Assembly: GCA_013426015.1 (NCBI GenBank)
Contig: CP058998.1
Span: 248,001-312,000, forward strand
Origin: Candidatus Fermentimicrarchaeum limneticum
GTDB taxonomy: Archaea; Micrarchaeota; Micrarchaeia; Burarchaeales; Fermentimicrarchaeaceae
DNA length: 64,000 nucleotides
Reading direction: 5' to 3'
The position numbers and the translations under genes are program-made. Shown here piece by piece: positions 1 to 8,752 of the stretch (the stretch's first letter is position 1; each line of letters begins with the position of its first letter). The notes beneath the pieces are model-generated. The model made no database searches and was not told the DNA's origin. It saw only the letters and a program-made list of their open reading frames with translations.

Positions 1-2
1 AG

Positions 3-623
3 GAGTTTGAATGCAAGAGCTATCTTGGGATAGACAAGCTTGCATGCACCGACTTTGAAACCTGCCTGAAAGCCTGCTCCACGCCCATATGCAGGGACTT
101 GAGGACAGCAGGGGGCGAAAGATTCATCACTTCACTCTGGGCACTCTCAAACCAGAGCTCACGCATAGATTCAGACCTCTTGGCACTTGCGGGTAAACTA
201 GGCTCAAATCCCAGGTTGGACACTCCTGAGAGTGTGGATGGGCTCACCAAGCTCTTGGACGATTTGATGGACAGCTCCGCTGAAGTGAAAGCGAATGGTC
301 TGTTCAACCAACCTGGAATCTGCTATCCTGTCGAATACGGACTGGATTACCTGGTGCAGGCGAAGAGGATACTCCTAAGGAGGCGCTTGTGTTTCGATTT
401 TCTTGCCCTGGATGAAAATGTTGAAAGGATATTCACCAACACTATGATACGGGTATCCATGAAGAAAGTCAGGGAGGAGAATGCAACGCAGATTCCGGCG
501 AACAACTCCGCAACTTCCACAGAATTTCTGTCTGGCGTGGTGAATTCACCGCTTGCGTGGGCTGTGCCCGTTCTAGCAATAGCGGCATTTTTCATAGTTA
601 AAGCAATGAGGAAAGGCAGGTGA
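3..623 (+). CDS. Partial membrane-anchored cysteine-containing protein
   Basis: The reading frame is open from the left edge, so the true start lies outside the window; a TTG at position 99 is only an internal codon. The visible N-terminal part is cysteine-rich (about six Cys in the first 35 codons), followed by a mostly helical polar region. The C-terminus is a single hydrophobic segment of about 20 residues ending in a basic tail (KAMRKGR), which looks like a membrane anchor. I do not recognise the family. Its stop codon is directly adjacent to the stop of the opposite-strand gene that follows. It could be a surface protein held in the membrane by its C-terminus, as with the next plus-strand gene, but this is inference. 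Confidence 0.6.
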   Translation, partial: EFECKSYLGIDKLACTDFETCLKACSTPICRDLRTAGGERFITSLWALSNQSSRIDSDLLALAGKLGSNPRLDTPESVDGLTKLLDDLMDSSAEVKANGLFNQPGICYPVEYGLDYLVQAKRILLRRRLCFDFLALDENVERIFTNTMIRVSMKKVREENATQIPANNSATSTEFLSGVVNSPLAWAVPVLAIAAFFIVKAMRKGR

Positions 624-905
624 TTATTTGCCGCACGCTTTCTTCAGATATGCAAGGTCGTTCTCGGCTATGATAAACCGCAGCTCAAACTTCTCGCCAA
701 GCATGTTGTAGACAACCATCACTGCCTGGCTCTTGAGAAGGGCGAGCTTCTTCTCCTCGGTGATGGATTCCACGTAGTTGAATGGAGCCTGTATCCTGAA
801 ATTAGCCCGTATCTCAAGCCCCTCTTCATGCAGAGTTATTGCCCCATTCTTGGAATCATCGTACAGTATCGGCAGAACGTCTAAAGACTTACCCAACAGC
901 TCCAT
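624..905 (-). CDS. Small conserved-looking protein, possibly PH-like
   Basis: This is a soluble 93-residue protein without signal peptide or membrane segment. It alternates short hydrophobic strands and ends in a predicted helix (DLAYLKKACGK), a pattern seen in small PH/GRAM-like domains, but I cannot confirm the family. It starts with ATG at 905. Its gene ends exactly where the upstream plus-strand gene ends, so the two are convergent. An AT-rich TATA-like stretch lies just upstream and is shared with the divergent gene at 975. Function unknown. Confidence 0.5.
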   Translation of the reverse strand: MELLGKSLDVLPILYDDSKNGAITLHEEGLEIRANFRIQAPFNYVESITEEKKLALLKSQAVMVVYNMLGEKFELRFIIAENDLAYLKKACGK

Positions 906-974
906 CCTCTCACCGCTTTATTCTAGTAAAGTCAAAGTATTTAAACGTTGCAAGCTAAACTCATTTACGTTACT

Positions 975-1934
975 ATGGACAAGAAAATCATAGTCCTTTC
1001 GGTCTTGCTGCTGTCATTCTTCTGCTCAGCTGCCGGCATAGGTGGACTCCCAAATGATACAACCTCCCTGGTGCTGGGAGAGCAGCATAACTTCACCTTC
1101 GGCGAGTCCAGCTACGTTATGCTCCTTGTCGGCATCACAGGTGACAGCGCGACCTTCATACTTTCCGGGACAAGGGTGGGGCCTGCAATAAACGAAACCA
1201 AGATTATCGATCTAACAAACGATGGAAAAGGCGATGTGGGTGTAACCCTGGACAGCATCATGCCCAACCACACAGCAAGTGTGACAGTTTCATACGGGGC
1301 TGAGGAAGGGACCGTGTGCAAACCGATCAATGACAGGTGCGCAGCACTTGATGAATGCTGCGTCGGCAAATGCCTTGGAGGGGTATGCAACTACCCCCCG
1401 AGTATTGCTGCCAATGCAACCGAGAATATTGATCTGGATGCTCCTGCGAATGCGACTCTGGGGCAGACAGTCAGGCTTAGAATCATAAGAGGGGATGGAA
1501 GCCCCGTATACGGTGCGATGCTGGACGTGCTGACCCCTTCCGAGCTCAGACTGACGCTCAGCACGAATGAAAACGGTGAGGGGGAATTCCTTGCAGTGCA
1601 GGAGGGGGTTTACAACTATGTTGTCTACGACTACATTCTAAACTCAAACAAGACTACGAACTCAAGCAGGTACATGCCTACGCCCGTCTTGCCTCCGAAC
1701 GAGAATAACACGCAGCCTCCGCAACCTTTCTGCGGTGATGGAAACTGCGATTCGAACGAGAACTGTTCAACATGCAGCAAGGACTGCGGGACGTGCATGC
1801 AGAAAGCCAATCAAACTCAAACGCCCCAGGCGAAGGGCCCGGACACCTCATGGCCCCTCTGGCTGGGTCTGATGTTCGTGGTCATAGTCTTCATACTCCG
1901 TGGGGTCCTGCCGGTATTCATAAAGGAAGAGTGA
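975..1934 (+). CDS. Secreted, C-terminally anchored cysteine-rich surface protein
   Basis: The ATG at 975 is chosen over the upstream TTG because it begins a typical signal peptide (MDKKIIVLSVLLLSFFCSA) and lies about 30 bases after the TATA-like GTATTTAAAC near 937-946, which suggests a leaderless transcript. The mature part has a beta-rich N-terminal domain and then a compact Cys cluster (CKPINDRCAALDECC, GKCLGGVC) resembling small disulfide knots. An Ig-like region follows, then a second module of the form CGDGNCDSNENC...C...C. The C-terminus is a transmembrane helix (about residues 295-315) with a short charged tail. Many N-glycosylation sequons are present. The CGDGxCD module recurs in the two giant adhesins of this window. 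Exact role unknown; probably cell-envelope structure or adhesion. Confidence 0.75.
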   Translation: MDKKIIVLSVLLLSFFCSAAGIGGLPNDTTSLVLGEQHNFTFGESSYVMLLVGITGDSATFILSGTRVGPAINETKIIDLTNDGKGDVGVTLDSIMPNHTASVTVSYGAEEGTVCKPINDRCAALDECCVGKCLGGVCNYPPSIAANATENIDLDAPANATLGQTVRLRIIRGDGSPVYGAMLDVLTPSELRLTLSTNENGEGEFLAVQEGVYNYVVYDYILNSNKTTNSSRYMPTPVLPPNENNTQPPQPFCGDGNCDSNENCSTCSKDCGTCMQKANQTQTPQAKGPDTSWPLWLGLMFVVIVFILRGVLPVFIKEE

Positions 1935-1972
1935 CCTGCAACAGATTTAAATAACTCTTGGGAGAATGGCTT

Positions 1973-2875
1973 ATGGTCGTTGAGAGAATTTTTCAGGCTG
2001 AGATGATTAAGAGACACCCCTGCCTAATTTCTGCGGTTGCTTTCCTGTTCGTCTGCATATCAGTCCTCCTCGCCGTGATGACGCACAGTCCTCCTTTAGG
2101 GTTCTTCATAATAGCCCTGACAGTAATGCCTGCAATACCATTCTTCGTGAGGATGACAATATGCGAGGAGAAGGGCGAGGAGATGCTTGTGAAATTCATC
2201 TCGGCCATACCCGCGAAGAACTTTGAGGCTGGCAAGAAGGGCCTTGTCTCATTATACAATAACCTGATAAAACTATACACGTACTTCTTCCTTGGTTGCG
2301 TCGTAGGGTTTGCATTCACATCATCAGTCATTCCCGGAGAATACTCAAAAGTTGTCTTCAGCGACATATGGCAGATCCTCTCAACAACATCCACGCAGCC
2401 TGTGGATCTAAGCTTCTGGGGGATATTCTCCCATAACTTCCAGCTCATGCTGATAATGGTTTTCTTCTCATTAGTTTACAGCATAGGAGCCATATTCCTG
2501 CTGGTGCTCAATGCTGCTATCATAGGAGTTGTTGTCCTGGGGGAAGGGATAAGAACAGTGCTGCCTGACTTAGCTTCTCTAGGATCCTTGGCATACCCCT
2601 CAGCTTTTGTTATAGGCTCTCTTGAAGGCATTGTGAGGCTGCTGCCCCACGGAATATGCGAGTTCTCCGGGTTTTTCCTGGCGAGCGTTGCAGGAGGCCT
2701 ATTCTCTGTCGCAATAGAAAGGAAAGCCTACAAGCGGATGCCTGTTTTCAGGAGGATACTGCTTGATGTTGTCAAGCTCCTTGTTCTGGCAACCCTGCTC
2801 CTTGCAGCAGGCGCTTTTATCGAAGCTGTCCTATATCCGGCGCTGGAGTCAATGCTGCCCGCTTTCTTGAAATAA
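1973..2875 (+). CDS. SpoIIM/DUF95-family integral membrane protein
   Basis: This protein of about 300 residues has five or six hydrophobic segments and the archaeal SpoIIM-like (DUF95, stage II sporulation protein M) arrangement: a short basic N-terminus (ERIFQAEMIKRHP), a first membrane helix, a soluble stretch with an acidic/basic patch, then a block of helices with small residues. The ATG at 1973 is preferred over TTG 1958 because a TATA-like ATTTAAAT at about 1944-1951 places transcription start near 1970. The family is common in archaea and its molecular function there is not established; sporulation is not implied. It is followed by an AT-rich stretch separating it from the convergent ftsZ operon. 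Confidence 0.7.
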   Translation: MVVERIFQAEMIKRHPCLISAVAFLFVCISVLLAVMTHSPPLGFFIIALTVMPAIPFFVRMTICEEKGEEMLVKFISAIPAKNFEAGKKGLVSLYNNLIKLYTYFFLGCVVGFAFTSSVIPGEYSKVVFSDIWQILSTTSTQPVDLSFWGIFSHNFQLMLIMVFFSLVYSIGAIFLLVLNAAIIGVVVLGEGIRTVLPDLASLGSLAYPSAFVIGSLEGIVRLLPHGICEFSGFFLASVAGGLFSVAIERKAYKRMPVFRRILLDVVKLLVLATLLLAAGAFIEAVLYPALESMLPAFLK

Positions 2876-2906
2876 TAAAAAGAGAAGAGAAAAAAGTAAA
2901 AAAACT

Positions 2907-3983
2907 CTAGAGATATTGGATGCTCTCTATCTCAAGCGCCATCTTGTCTAGGGCCTTCTGGTCCTCCCTTATCTTGCCCATGACGTGAGGTGATGTTATG
3001 CCTGTCATTATTGCAGTGACAACCACATCGTTACCCATCTCAGGAGATAGCCTCGCGCCCCATATGACGTTTGCATTCGGGTCAAACGCGGCTGTCAATC
3101 CCTCTCCTATCTGGGTTGCCTCTCCGAGTGTGAGTTGTGGGCCTCCCGAAATGTGTATCAATGCACCCTTTGCGCCTGTGTAATCAACGTCAAGCAGCGG
3201 GTGCTCCAGCGTGTTGTGCACGACTGAATTCACCTTGTCGGTCCCTTTGCCCTCCCCCACCGATATTATTGAAACCCCTGCGTTGCCCATTATCGCCCTT
3301 ATGTCCGCGAAATCAATGTTCACCAGGCTTGGGAACATTATTGTATCCGATATGCCTTTTACTGCTCTGGCAGTCACTTGATCCGCAACCGCGAATGCCT
3401 GGTTCATCGGAAGGTTTGGCACGTAGCTGACCAGCCTGTTGTTGTCTATCACTACAACTGTATCCGTGTTCTTCTTTAGCTGCTCAAGGCCCCACTCAGC
3501 CTTCTGTATCCTGGCCCTCTCAAGTGAGAACGGGTATGTCACTATCGCCACAGCGATGGCCCCTTGCTCCTTGGCAAGCTCTGCGACAATCGGCGCTGCT
3601 CCTGTCCCTGTGCCGCCTCCCATCCCTGCTACGATGAAGACGAGCTCACATCCGGCAATTGCCTCCCTGAGCTTCTCCCTGCTCGCCTCGGCGCACTTCA
3701 TTGCTATCTCTGGGAATCCACCTGCACCCAGCCCCCGGGTTATGCTCTTCCCGATGAGAAGCCTCTTGTCGGCCTCGGTTATCTGGAGGTGCTTGTGGTC
3801 AGTGTTTATTGCAATTGTGTCCGCGCTCTTTATCCCCATCCTTGTCAGGCGGCTTATTGTGTTGCATCCTGCTCCTCCTACTCCCACTACACATATTCGT
3901 ATCCTATCTTCCATCTTATCCCATTTTTGTTCCTCGGGCAGTTTGCCCGTGTTTCTTAACGCAGATTCGATCAAACTATCCAT
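2907..3983 (-). CDS. ftsZ: Cell-division GTPase FtsZ, second paralogue
   Basis: FtsZ is a tubulin-like GTPase that polymerises into the division ring. The tubulin signature GGGTGTG, the N-terminal glycine-rich loop VVGVGGAGCNT and the T7-loop NIDFAD needed for GTP hydrolysis between subunits are all present, so it should be an active GTPase. The ATG at 3983 gives the usual archaeal N-terminus (MDSLIESAL) and has AAGGTG 6-8 bases upstream. An in-frame ATG at 4025 overlaps the stop of the preceding 30-codon gene and is a possible alternative through translational coupling. It lacks a long C-terminal linker and ends in LEIESIQYL, unlike the upstream copy. It is the last gene of the ftsZ-orf30-ftsZ operon. 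Confidence 0.95.
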   Translation of the reverse strand: MDSLIESALRNTGKLPEEQKWDKMEDRIRICVVGVGGAGCNTISRLTRMGIKSADTIAINTDHKHLQITEADKRLLIGKSITRGLGAGGFPEIAMKCAEASREKLREAIAGCELVFIVAGMGGGTGTGAAPIVAELAKEQGAIAVAIVTYPFSLERARIQKAEWGLEQLKKNTDTVVVIDNNRLVSYVPNLPMNQAFAVADQVTARAVKGISDTIMFPSLVNIDFADIRAIMGNAGVSIISVGEGKGTDKVNSVVHNTLEHPLLDVDYTGAKGALIHISGGPQLTLGEATQIGEGLTAAFDPNANVIWGARLSPEMGNDVVVTAIMTGITSPHVMGKIREDQKALDKMALEIESIQYL

Positions 3984-4021
3984 AATAACACCTTTTTCCA
4001 TAGATATTATACCAAAAAACA

Positions 4022-4114
4022 TCATCCGCTGCTATCGTCAACTTCCTCAAGCTCGCGGTTCATGTTCTCTATCATGCTTCTCAAGGCTATTGCCTTTCTC
4101 TCCGTTATGTTCAT
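4022..4114 (-). CDS. 30-residue small protein between the two ftsZ genes
   Basis: This short frame encodes 30 residues (MNITERKAIALRSMIENMNR then ELEEVDDSSG). It has an ATG preceded by a good ribosome site (AAGGTGACC, about 5 bases spacing) in the 30-base gap after the upstream ftsZ. It is predicted to be a single amphipathic helix with an acidic tail and has no membrane segment. Its TGA overlaps the ATG of the longest version of the downstream ftsZ frame. The ribosome site, the operon position and the lack of room for anything else support a real gene, but I know no family for it. SecE, a common ftsZ neighbour in archaea, is excluded because there is no membrane helix. Confidence 0.45.
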   Translation of the reverse strand: MNITERKAIALRSMIENMNRELEEVDDSSG

Positions 4115-4144
4115 ACTGGTCACCTTAGTAAATAAAAATTAAAA

Positions 4145-5209
4145 CTAACCGATTACCTCTATGTCTGAGTACGGGGTAGACTCTCTGGTTTCCTCAAGTG
4201 GCTTGCCCATTATGCTTGCTCCCTTCACTCCGGTCACTATTGCAACTATCTCAATCTTCCCATCGTAGCCTGGTATCAGTCTGGCTCCCCACTTCACGTT
4301 GGCGTGCGGGTCCATCCTCTCGGTGACTATCTCCCCTGCCTTTATTGCGTCACCAAGGGTCAGGTCAGAGCCGCCTGAGATGTGTATCAAAGCTCCCGTA
4401 GCTCCCTCGAAGTCCACGTCAAGCAATCTGTTCTTCAAGACACCTTCGGCAGCAGACGTAACCTTGTCAGTCCCTTTTCCCTCTCCGACTGCTATGAAGC
4501 CCACTCCACCGCCACCCATTATCGACCTTACATCAGCAAAATCGATGTTTATCAGGCTTGGCTGAGTAATCGTCCAGACCAGACCGCCAATTGCCTTTGC
4601 AAGTATCTCATCTGCAACAGAGAATGCCTCATTCATCGGCAGGTTCGGTACAATCTTCACCAGCCTGTTGTTATCCAGTATGATGACAGAATCAGTCACC
4701 TTCCTCAGCTTTGCAATACCCTCGTCAGCCTTCACCCTTCTTGCCCTCTCAAGGTTGAAGGGGTATGTAACCATTGCAACTGTTATCGCGCCCTGCTCCT
4801 TCGCTATCTCAGCAATCACAGGAGTTGCACCAGTGCCTGTGCCTCCTCCCATTCCAGCGCAGAGGAAAACGAGGTGCGAGCCTGACAGCTCCTTCTCAAG
4901 CATGGGTCTGTCAATTTCTGCAGCCTTTATTCCAATCTCTGGGTATCCTCCAGCACCCAAACCCTTCGTAAGGGTTTTGCCGATGAGAAGCTTCTTCGCC
5001 TTCTCATCTATCATGTTGAGGTGCTGCTTGTCAGTGTTCACCGCTAACAGGTTGCAGCCCTTTATGCCGGCTCTTATCAACCTGTTTATTGTGTTGTTGC
5101 CTGCTCCTCCTACCCCCACTGTTACAATTTTTATCTGTTCGGTTCCGCCCAAATCGTCTAGGTTCGATGAGTCACGCTCACCAATAACGGATTTTATAAG
5201 ACCTTCCAT
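4145..5209 (-). CDS. ftsZ: Cell-division GTPase FtsZ, first paralogue
   Basis: This 354-residue FtsZ carries the nucleotide-binding loop TVGVGGAGNNT, the tubulin motif GGGTGTG and the T7-loop NIDFAD, so all GTPase elements are intact. It differs from the downstream copy across the whole length and ends in SDIEVIG, so the two are diverged paralogues rather than a recent duplication. Many archaea carry two FtsZ with separate structural and constriction roles; I cannot assign which type this is. It starts with ATG at 5209. A TATA-like GTATAAATGA on the minus strand around 5231-5240 is about 27 bases upstream, which suggests a leaderless operon promoter for ftsZ-orf30-ftsZ. Confidence 0.95.
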   Translation of the reverse strand: MEGLIKSVIGERDSSNLDDLGGTEQIKIVTVGVGGAGNNTINRLIRAGIKGCNLLAVNTDKQHLNMIDEKAKKLLIGKTLTKGLGAGGYPEIGIKAAEIDRPMLEKELSGSHLVFLCAGMGGGTGTGATPVIAEIAKEQGAITVAMVTYPFNLERARRVKADEGIAKLRKVTDSVIILDNNRLVKIVPNLPMNEAFSVADEILAKAIGGLVWTITQPSLINIDFADVRSIMGGGGVGFIAVGEGKGTDKVTSAAEGVLKNRLLDVDFEGATGALIHISGGSDLTLGDAIKAGEIVTERMDPHANVKWGARLIPGYDGKIEIVAIVTGVKGASIMGKPLEETRESTPYSDIEVIG

Positions 5210-5417
5210 ACTGATCGCCGTTCTAACTTATCATTTATACACCTTTAAATACCTTTCGGTTTTTGAATTTTTTTCCTTTTTTGCTGAAACTTTACGACGT
5301 GAATTTTGCTTAACAATTTTTTGCTGCATCTTCGCGGATTGCTTAACCACACTACATCACTCTCTGAAACGCAGAAATTCAGTCAGCTTTTTATACTGAA
5401 AAATTCAGAATAGATGC

Positions 5418-6458
5418 ATGAGTTATCTAGCCGTGAAGGAGAATACACCGTTGATGAAGACGGAGCCAACGAACCTCATGGTGAAGGAGAAAACTCCTTT
5501 TCACGAGATTGCCCCTTATAAAGGAGGGGAGCAGACAAAGGCAAGTTTTATTGTTGTGAAAGTAACACACTTTCCGGAGTCCATCGACCAGATGGTTAAA
5601 GTTATGAAAGAGAATGCTGTTAAAACTCTTGTGCTGGAAAATTCACCAGCCTCTCTTATTGATGTTGTTCAGGGAAAGAAAACAGCCCAGGAGCATGTGA
5701 GGGAATATATCCTCAAGGAGACAAATGGTGCAGTTGACCTAGAGAGAAATCCCGGCGTTCTGCTGCTGCCGCGCCTTGACTCGTATAAGCACAGGGCAGA
5801 AGTTCTTGAGAAACTTGGGAAAGAGATACCCGGTCTTGAGGTTGTGATACTTGACCCCTACTATGATAAGGAAGCAGTTGGACTGAGAGGAGAGACATAT
5901 GACGATAGGATGAAGCTCCAGCGCAGCATAACGGAAAATATCGAGGACAGAAGGAAGTACGCCCTTGCAAACAAAGATTTTGAAAGTGCTGTTGTGCATA
6001 TCCAATATGGTGCCAAGGAGCTTGCAAGGCAGCTGGCAATGACTGATGGGATGAGAGCAGCTGCAATAGCAAAGGAAATCCGTTCCGACAAGGTTGCTGT
6101 GGAGGAAGGAGAGGGGCATGACGTACAAAAACATCTAAAAGAAAGGATGAAAGAGAATCCAGTTTCTGTTACCTTCGCAAACAGGAGCATAATCGAGAAA
6201 GTTTTCAAAGAAAACGAGAACTTCCGTCATCCGCTTCTTGAGCTTGCGCAACAGTACATCACAAAGGGGGAAACAATAGATAAAAATACGGCTGATTTAC
6301 TCGCAGCAAGAGCATGCGCGGCAATGGTGATGTTTGAGCGTGAAATGCAGAGGCTTCTTACAGAAGGCAGGAAGCTGACTGCTGAGAAGGATTACCAAAT
6401 TATAAAAGCAGCAAATGAACTCTCATTTGATGACTGCAAGAAGATATGCATCGCCTAG
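5418..6458 (+). CDS. Divergent TraB/PrgY-like protein (tentative)
   Basis: This is a soluble protein of 346 residues. Residues 45-80 contain VKVTHFPES...VLENSPASL, which resembles the TraB pattern of a T-x-H-x-x-x-x-S segment followed by a strand ending in an acidic residue. Further on, DGMRAAAIAKEI and VAVEEGEGHD match the spacing of the TraB R-x-x-x-(M/A)A-x-x-(I/L) and G-x-GH segments. The key glycines are partly lost, so the call is weak. There is no membrane domain, which full-length archaeal TraB proteins often have. A TATA-like TTTTTATACTG at about 5388 places ATG 5418 at a leaderless start. It overlaps the stop of the ligase gene by four bases (convergent). Confidence 0.4.
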   Translation: MSYLAVKENTPLMKTEPTNLMVKEKTPFHEIAPYKGGEQTKASFIVVKVTHFPESIDQMVKVMKENAVKTLVLENSPASLIDVVQGKKTAQEHVREYILKETNGAVDLERNPGVLLLPRLDSYKHRAEVLEKLGKEIPGLEVVILDPYYDKEAVGLRGETYDDRMKLQRSITENIEDRRKYALANKDFESAVVHIQYGAKELARQLAMTDGMRAAAIAKEIRSDKVAVEEGEGHDVQKHLKERMKENPVSVTFANRSIIEKVFKENENFRHPLLELAQQYITKGETIDKNTADLLAARACAAMVMFEREMQRLLTEGRKLTAEKDYQIIKAANELSFDDCKKICIA

Positions 6459-8206
6459 GTCTCCTCAAGCTGGGTTCTCTTCTGCATCTTGTACATTTCA
6501 ATTATTTCTGCGACAGTTGTCGCTTCCTCCGGGGACTTATCCCCCCTCAGGTCAACCATCCTCGGGAAGCGCAATGCGTATCCGCTCTCTCCTTTTCCTT
6601 TTCCTGCAGTGTGAGTTGGCGAACGCGTTATCTCATCTGCAGCAACTGTCACAACGTACGTCAGGTCAACCCAGAAGTCCGGCTTGATTTCTGAATCGAC
6701 TCTCGCAAGCTTGTGGTCCACCTTTATCCTCCCGAGCATCTCCTCAAACTGCTTCATCTGCTCCTCAGAAAAACCAGAGCCTATCTTCGCTACTGATCTG
6801 AATACATCCTCTTTCTCGTCATAAACTGCGCAGAGCAAACCACCGAACTTGAACTTCGCTCTCATCCCCTTTCCGAGGAAGTATCCGATTATGACAAGGT
6901 CAACGGTGTCAGCCAGTTCGCCTTTATACGACCTCTTCAGCTTTATCCAAGCGAATTTTCTCGCGCCAGCCACATACTCCGCATTCAAATCCTTCGCCAC
7001 TATCCCCTCCATGCCTTTCTCTATCGACTCCTCAAAGAATGCTTCAAGTTCCTTGGGGTCGTCTGCCACCATCATTTCTGATAGTTTCAAAACATCCCCG
7101 TAAGCAATGAGCCTCTCAAGCGTTTTCCTCCTCTCGTGGTAGGGGCGTTTCGTGAAATCCTCCCCGTCCGCATAAAGGATGTCAAATGCAAAAAGCTTCA
7201 GGGGGTACTCCTCAGCCTTCTCCTTCACGCCGTACTTCCTCTTCCTCTGCATGGTAAGTTGAAATGGATAATACTCGCCGCTTGTCTCATTGTATGCGAG
7301 CGCCTCCCCCTCGAGGATTGCATCCTTTGCTCTGACCTGCTTTCTCACCCCGGCAACTATCTCCGGAAACATGTGGGTCATCCTCTCAAGCCTTCTCGAA
7401 AAAATCTCAACCTTCTCATTCTGCTTGTGAATTTGCATTCTTAGCCCATCATATTTCCGCTCCACGGCGCACTTCCCAATCTTTTCAATTATCTCTTCAG
7501 CACTTGGAAGTCTTTCCGCAAGCGCCGGCCTTATCGGGTTGAAAACCTTTATCCTGAACTTCCTTATCCCCTCAATCCCATCAGAGAAAAGAGTCCTCGC
7601 AACAAGCCCCAAATCAGAGCAGAGGTTATAAGCCCTCTCCAGTTCCTCCCTCAGACTCTTGTCGCCGGCCTTGTATGCAGAGAGAGCATCAAGTATAGTT
7701 GGGTCGCCTATGCCCAACCTCAGTTTCCCGACAGGAAATCTTGCGATGTAACTTGCTTCCTTGGGAGTTGCATTGTTCAGCAGCTCAGCCAACCTCTTTA
7801 TCTTTGCATCTTGACTGCCTGCACCGCTCGTCTTCGCCATCTTCATGAAGTTGTCAAATACCTTCTGCACGGAAAGCGGATGGGAGAAGAGCGACATCTG
7901 CTTCTTAGACAGGAGGAGCTCCTCAGCAGTTTTCCCAAGATCGCCTGTTCTCCGGTATACCTCCTCCACTTTCTTCACCTGGTAGCCGGTTGCGAGTGAT
8001 ATTGCCTCCTCAACAAACTTCTCCCCCAGCCCCACTTCTATCCCCTCGAAAGGAGGCGCGATAACCCCTTGGCTGAGGTAGATTATCTTGTCAATCTCAT
8101 CAGACTTAGCTTCCTTGAAAAGCTCAGAGAGTATGGCCATCATCTCCAATCTACCCCTCGTTGCCTCAAGCTTCTCATACGCCTCTGCAAGCACTCTGAA
8201 CTCCAT
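6455..8206 (-). CDS. lig: ATP-dependent DNA ligase
   Basis: Archaeal-type ATP-dependent DNA ligase, which seals nicks after Okazaki-fragment processing and repair. With ATG at 8206 it has 583 residues, typical for the family. The N-terminal DNA-binding domain covers roughly residues 1-210, followed by the nucleotidyltransferase domain with the adenylation motif KYDGLR (Lys251) and motif IV-like EGIVAKDL. The OB domain is C-terminal, and the chain ends in a region resembling the PIP-like tail (EMYKMQKRTQLEET). The longer frame to 8245 is rejected: a TATA-like TAATTTAAAC about 27 bases upstream of 8206 supports a leaderless start, and MEFRVLAEAYEKLE is the usual family N-terminus. Confidence 0.95.
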   Translation of the reverse strand: MEFRVLAEAYEKLEATRGRLEMMAILSELFKEAKSDEIDKIIYLSQGVIAPPFEGIEVGLGEKFVEEAISLATGYQVKKVEEVYRRTGDLGKTAEELLLSKKQMSLFSHPLSVQKVFDNFMKMAKTSGAGSQDAKIKRLAELLNNATPKEASYIARFPVGKLRLGIGDPTILDALSAYKAGDKSLREELERAYNLCSDLGLVARTLFSDGIEGIRKFRIKVFNPIRPALAERLPSAEEIIEKIGKCAVERKYDGLRMQIHKQNEKVEIFSRRLERMTHMFPEIVAGVRKQVRAKDAILEGEALAYNETSGEYYPFQLTMQRKRKYGVKEKAEEYPLKLFAFDILYADGEDFTKRPYHERRKTLERLIAYGDVLKLSEMMVADDPKELEAFFEESIEKGMEGIVAKDLNAEYVAGARKFAWIKLKRSYKGELADTVDLVIIGYFLGKGMRAKFKFGGLLCAVYDEKEDVFRSVAKIGSGFSEEQMKQFEEMLGRIKVDHKLARVDSEIKPDFWVDLTYVVTVAADEITRSPTHTAGKGKGESGYALRFPRMVDLRGDKSPEEATTVAEIIEMYKMQKRTQLEET

Positions 8207-8269
8207 GAAAGAGTATTGCGGGCGGAGGTTTAAATTATTAATCAAACAAATACAATCGGAGGGGTCAGA
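8207..8269. promoter_or_regulatory. Divergent promoter between lig and tspO
   Basis: The near-palindromic AT block GTTTAAATTATTAAT at about 8229-8243 can serve as a TATA element in both directions. On the minus strand it is about 27 bases from the ligase ATG at 8206. On the plus strand it would start transcription near 8258, just at a GGAGGGG ribosome-site-like sequence (8258-8264) in front of tspO. Confidence 0.5.
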
Positions 8270-8287
8270 ATCAAGAACAAAACTGTC

Positions 8288-8752
8288 GTGCTTATAACTG
8301 CAATCCTAATCTGCGAACTCTCAGGAGTGATCGGTTCCGCCTTTACCTACCAGTCAATCCCGGAGTGGTACAACGCCACGCTCAACAAGCCCAGCTTCAG
8401 CCCACCTAACTGGCTCTTCGGTCCTGTGTGGGTTGCATTATACCTCCTCATGGGAATCTCGGCTTATCTGGTATGGGAGAAGGGAACAAGGAAGAAGGAG
8501 GTAAGGGATGCATTGTCAATATTCGGAGTGCAGCTGGTCCTGAACACCCTGTGGTCAATCCTGTTCTTCGGCTTGCGCTGTCCTCTCTGCGGTTTTGTGG
8601 AGATAATAATCCTCTGGCTTGCAATTGCAGCAACAATAATCAAATTCAAGAGACTTTCAATAACTGCAGCACTGCTGCTCATCCCCTATATCCTCTGGGT
8701 GAGCTTTGCAATGGTCCTAAACTTCTACGTCTGGAGGCTTAACCTCGTCTAA
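8288..8752 (+). CDS. tspO: TspO/MBR (peripheral benzodiazepine receptor) family protein
   Basis: TspO-family membrane protein with five hydrophobic segments that bind porphyrins and other hydrophobic ligands in bacteria and mitochondria. Recognisable family motifs are W-Y-x-x-L-x-K-P-x-F-x-P-P-x-W-x-F-x-P-V-W (residues 25-50), the NTLWSILFFGL segment in the third to fourth helix, and the final helix with WVSFAMVLNFYVWRLN. GTG 8288 is the first accepted start. However, the strong ribosome-site-like GGAGGGG at 8258-8264 is too far from it, and an in-frame ATC at 8270 would give a better N-terminus (IKNKTVVLIT). It is convergent with, and overlaps by four bases, the pilin-like gene that follows. 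Confidence 0.9.
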   Translation: MLITAILICELSGVIGSAFTYQSIPEWYNATLNKPSFSPPNWLFGPVWVALYLLMGISAYLVWEKGTRKKEVRDALSIFGVQLVLNTLWSILFFGLRCPLCGFVEIIILWLAIAATIIKFKRLSITAALLLIPYILWVSFAMVLNFYVWRLNLV

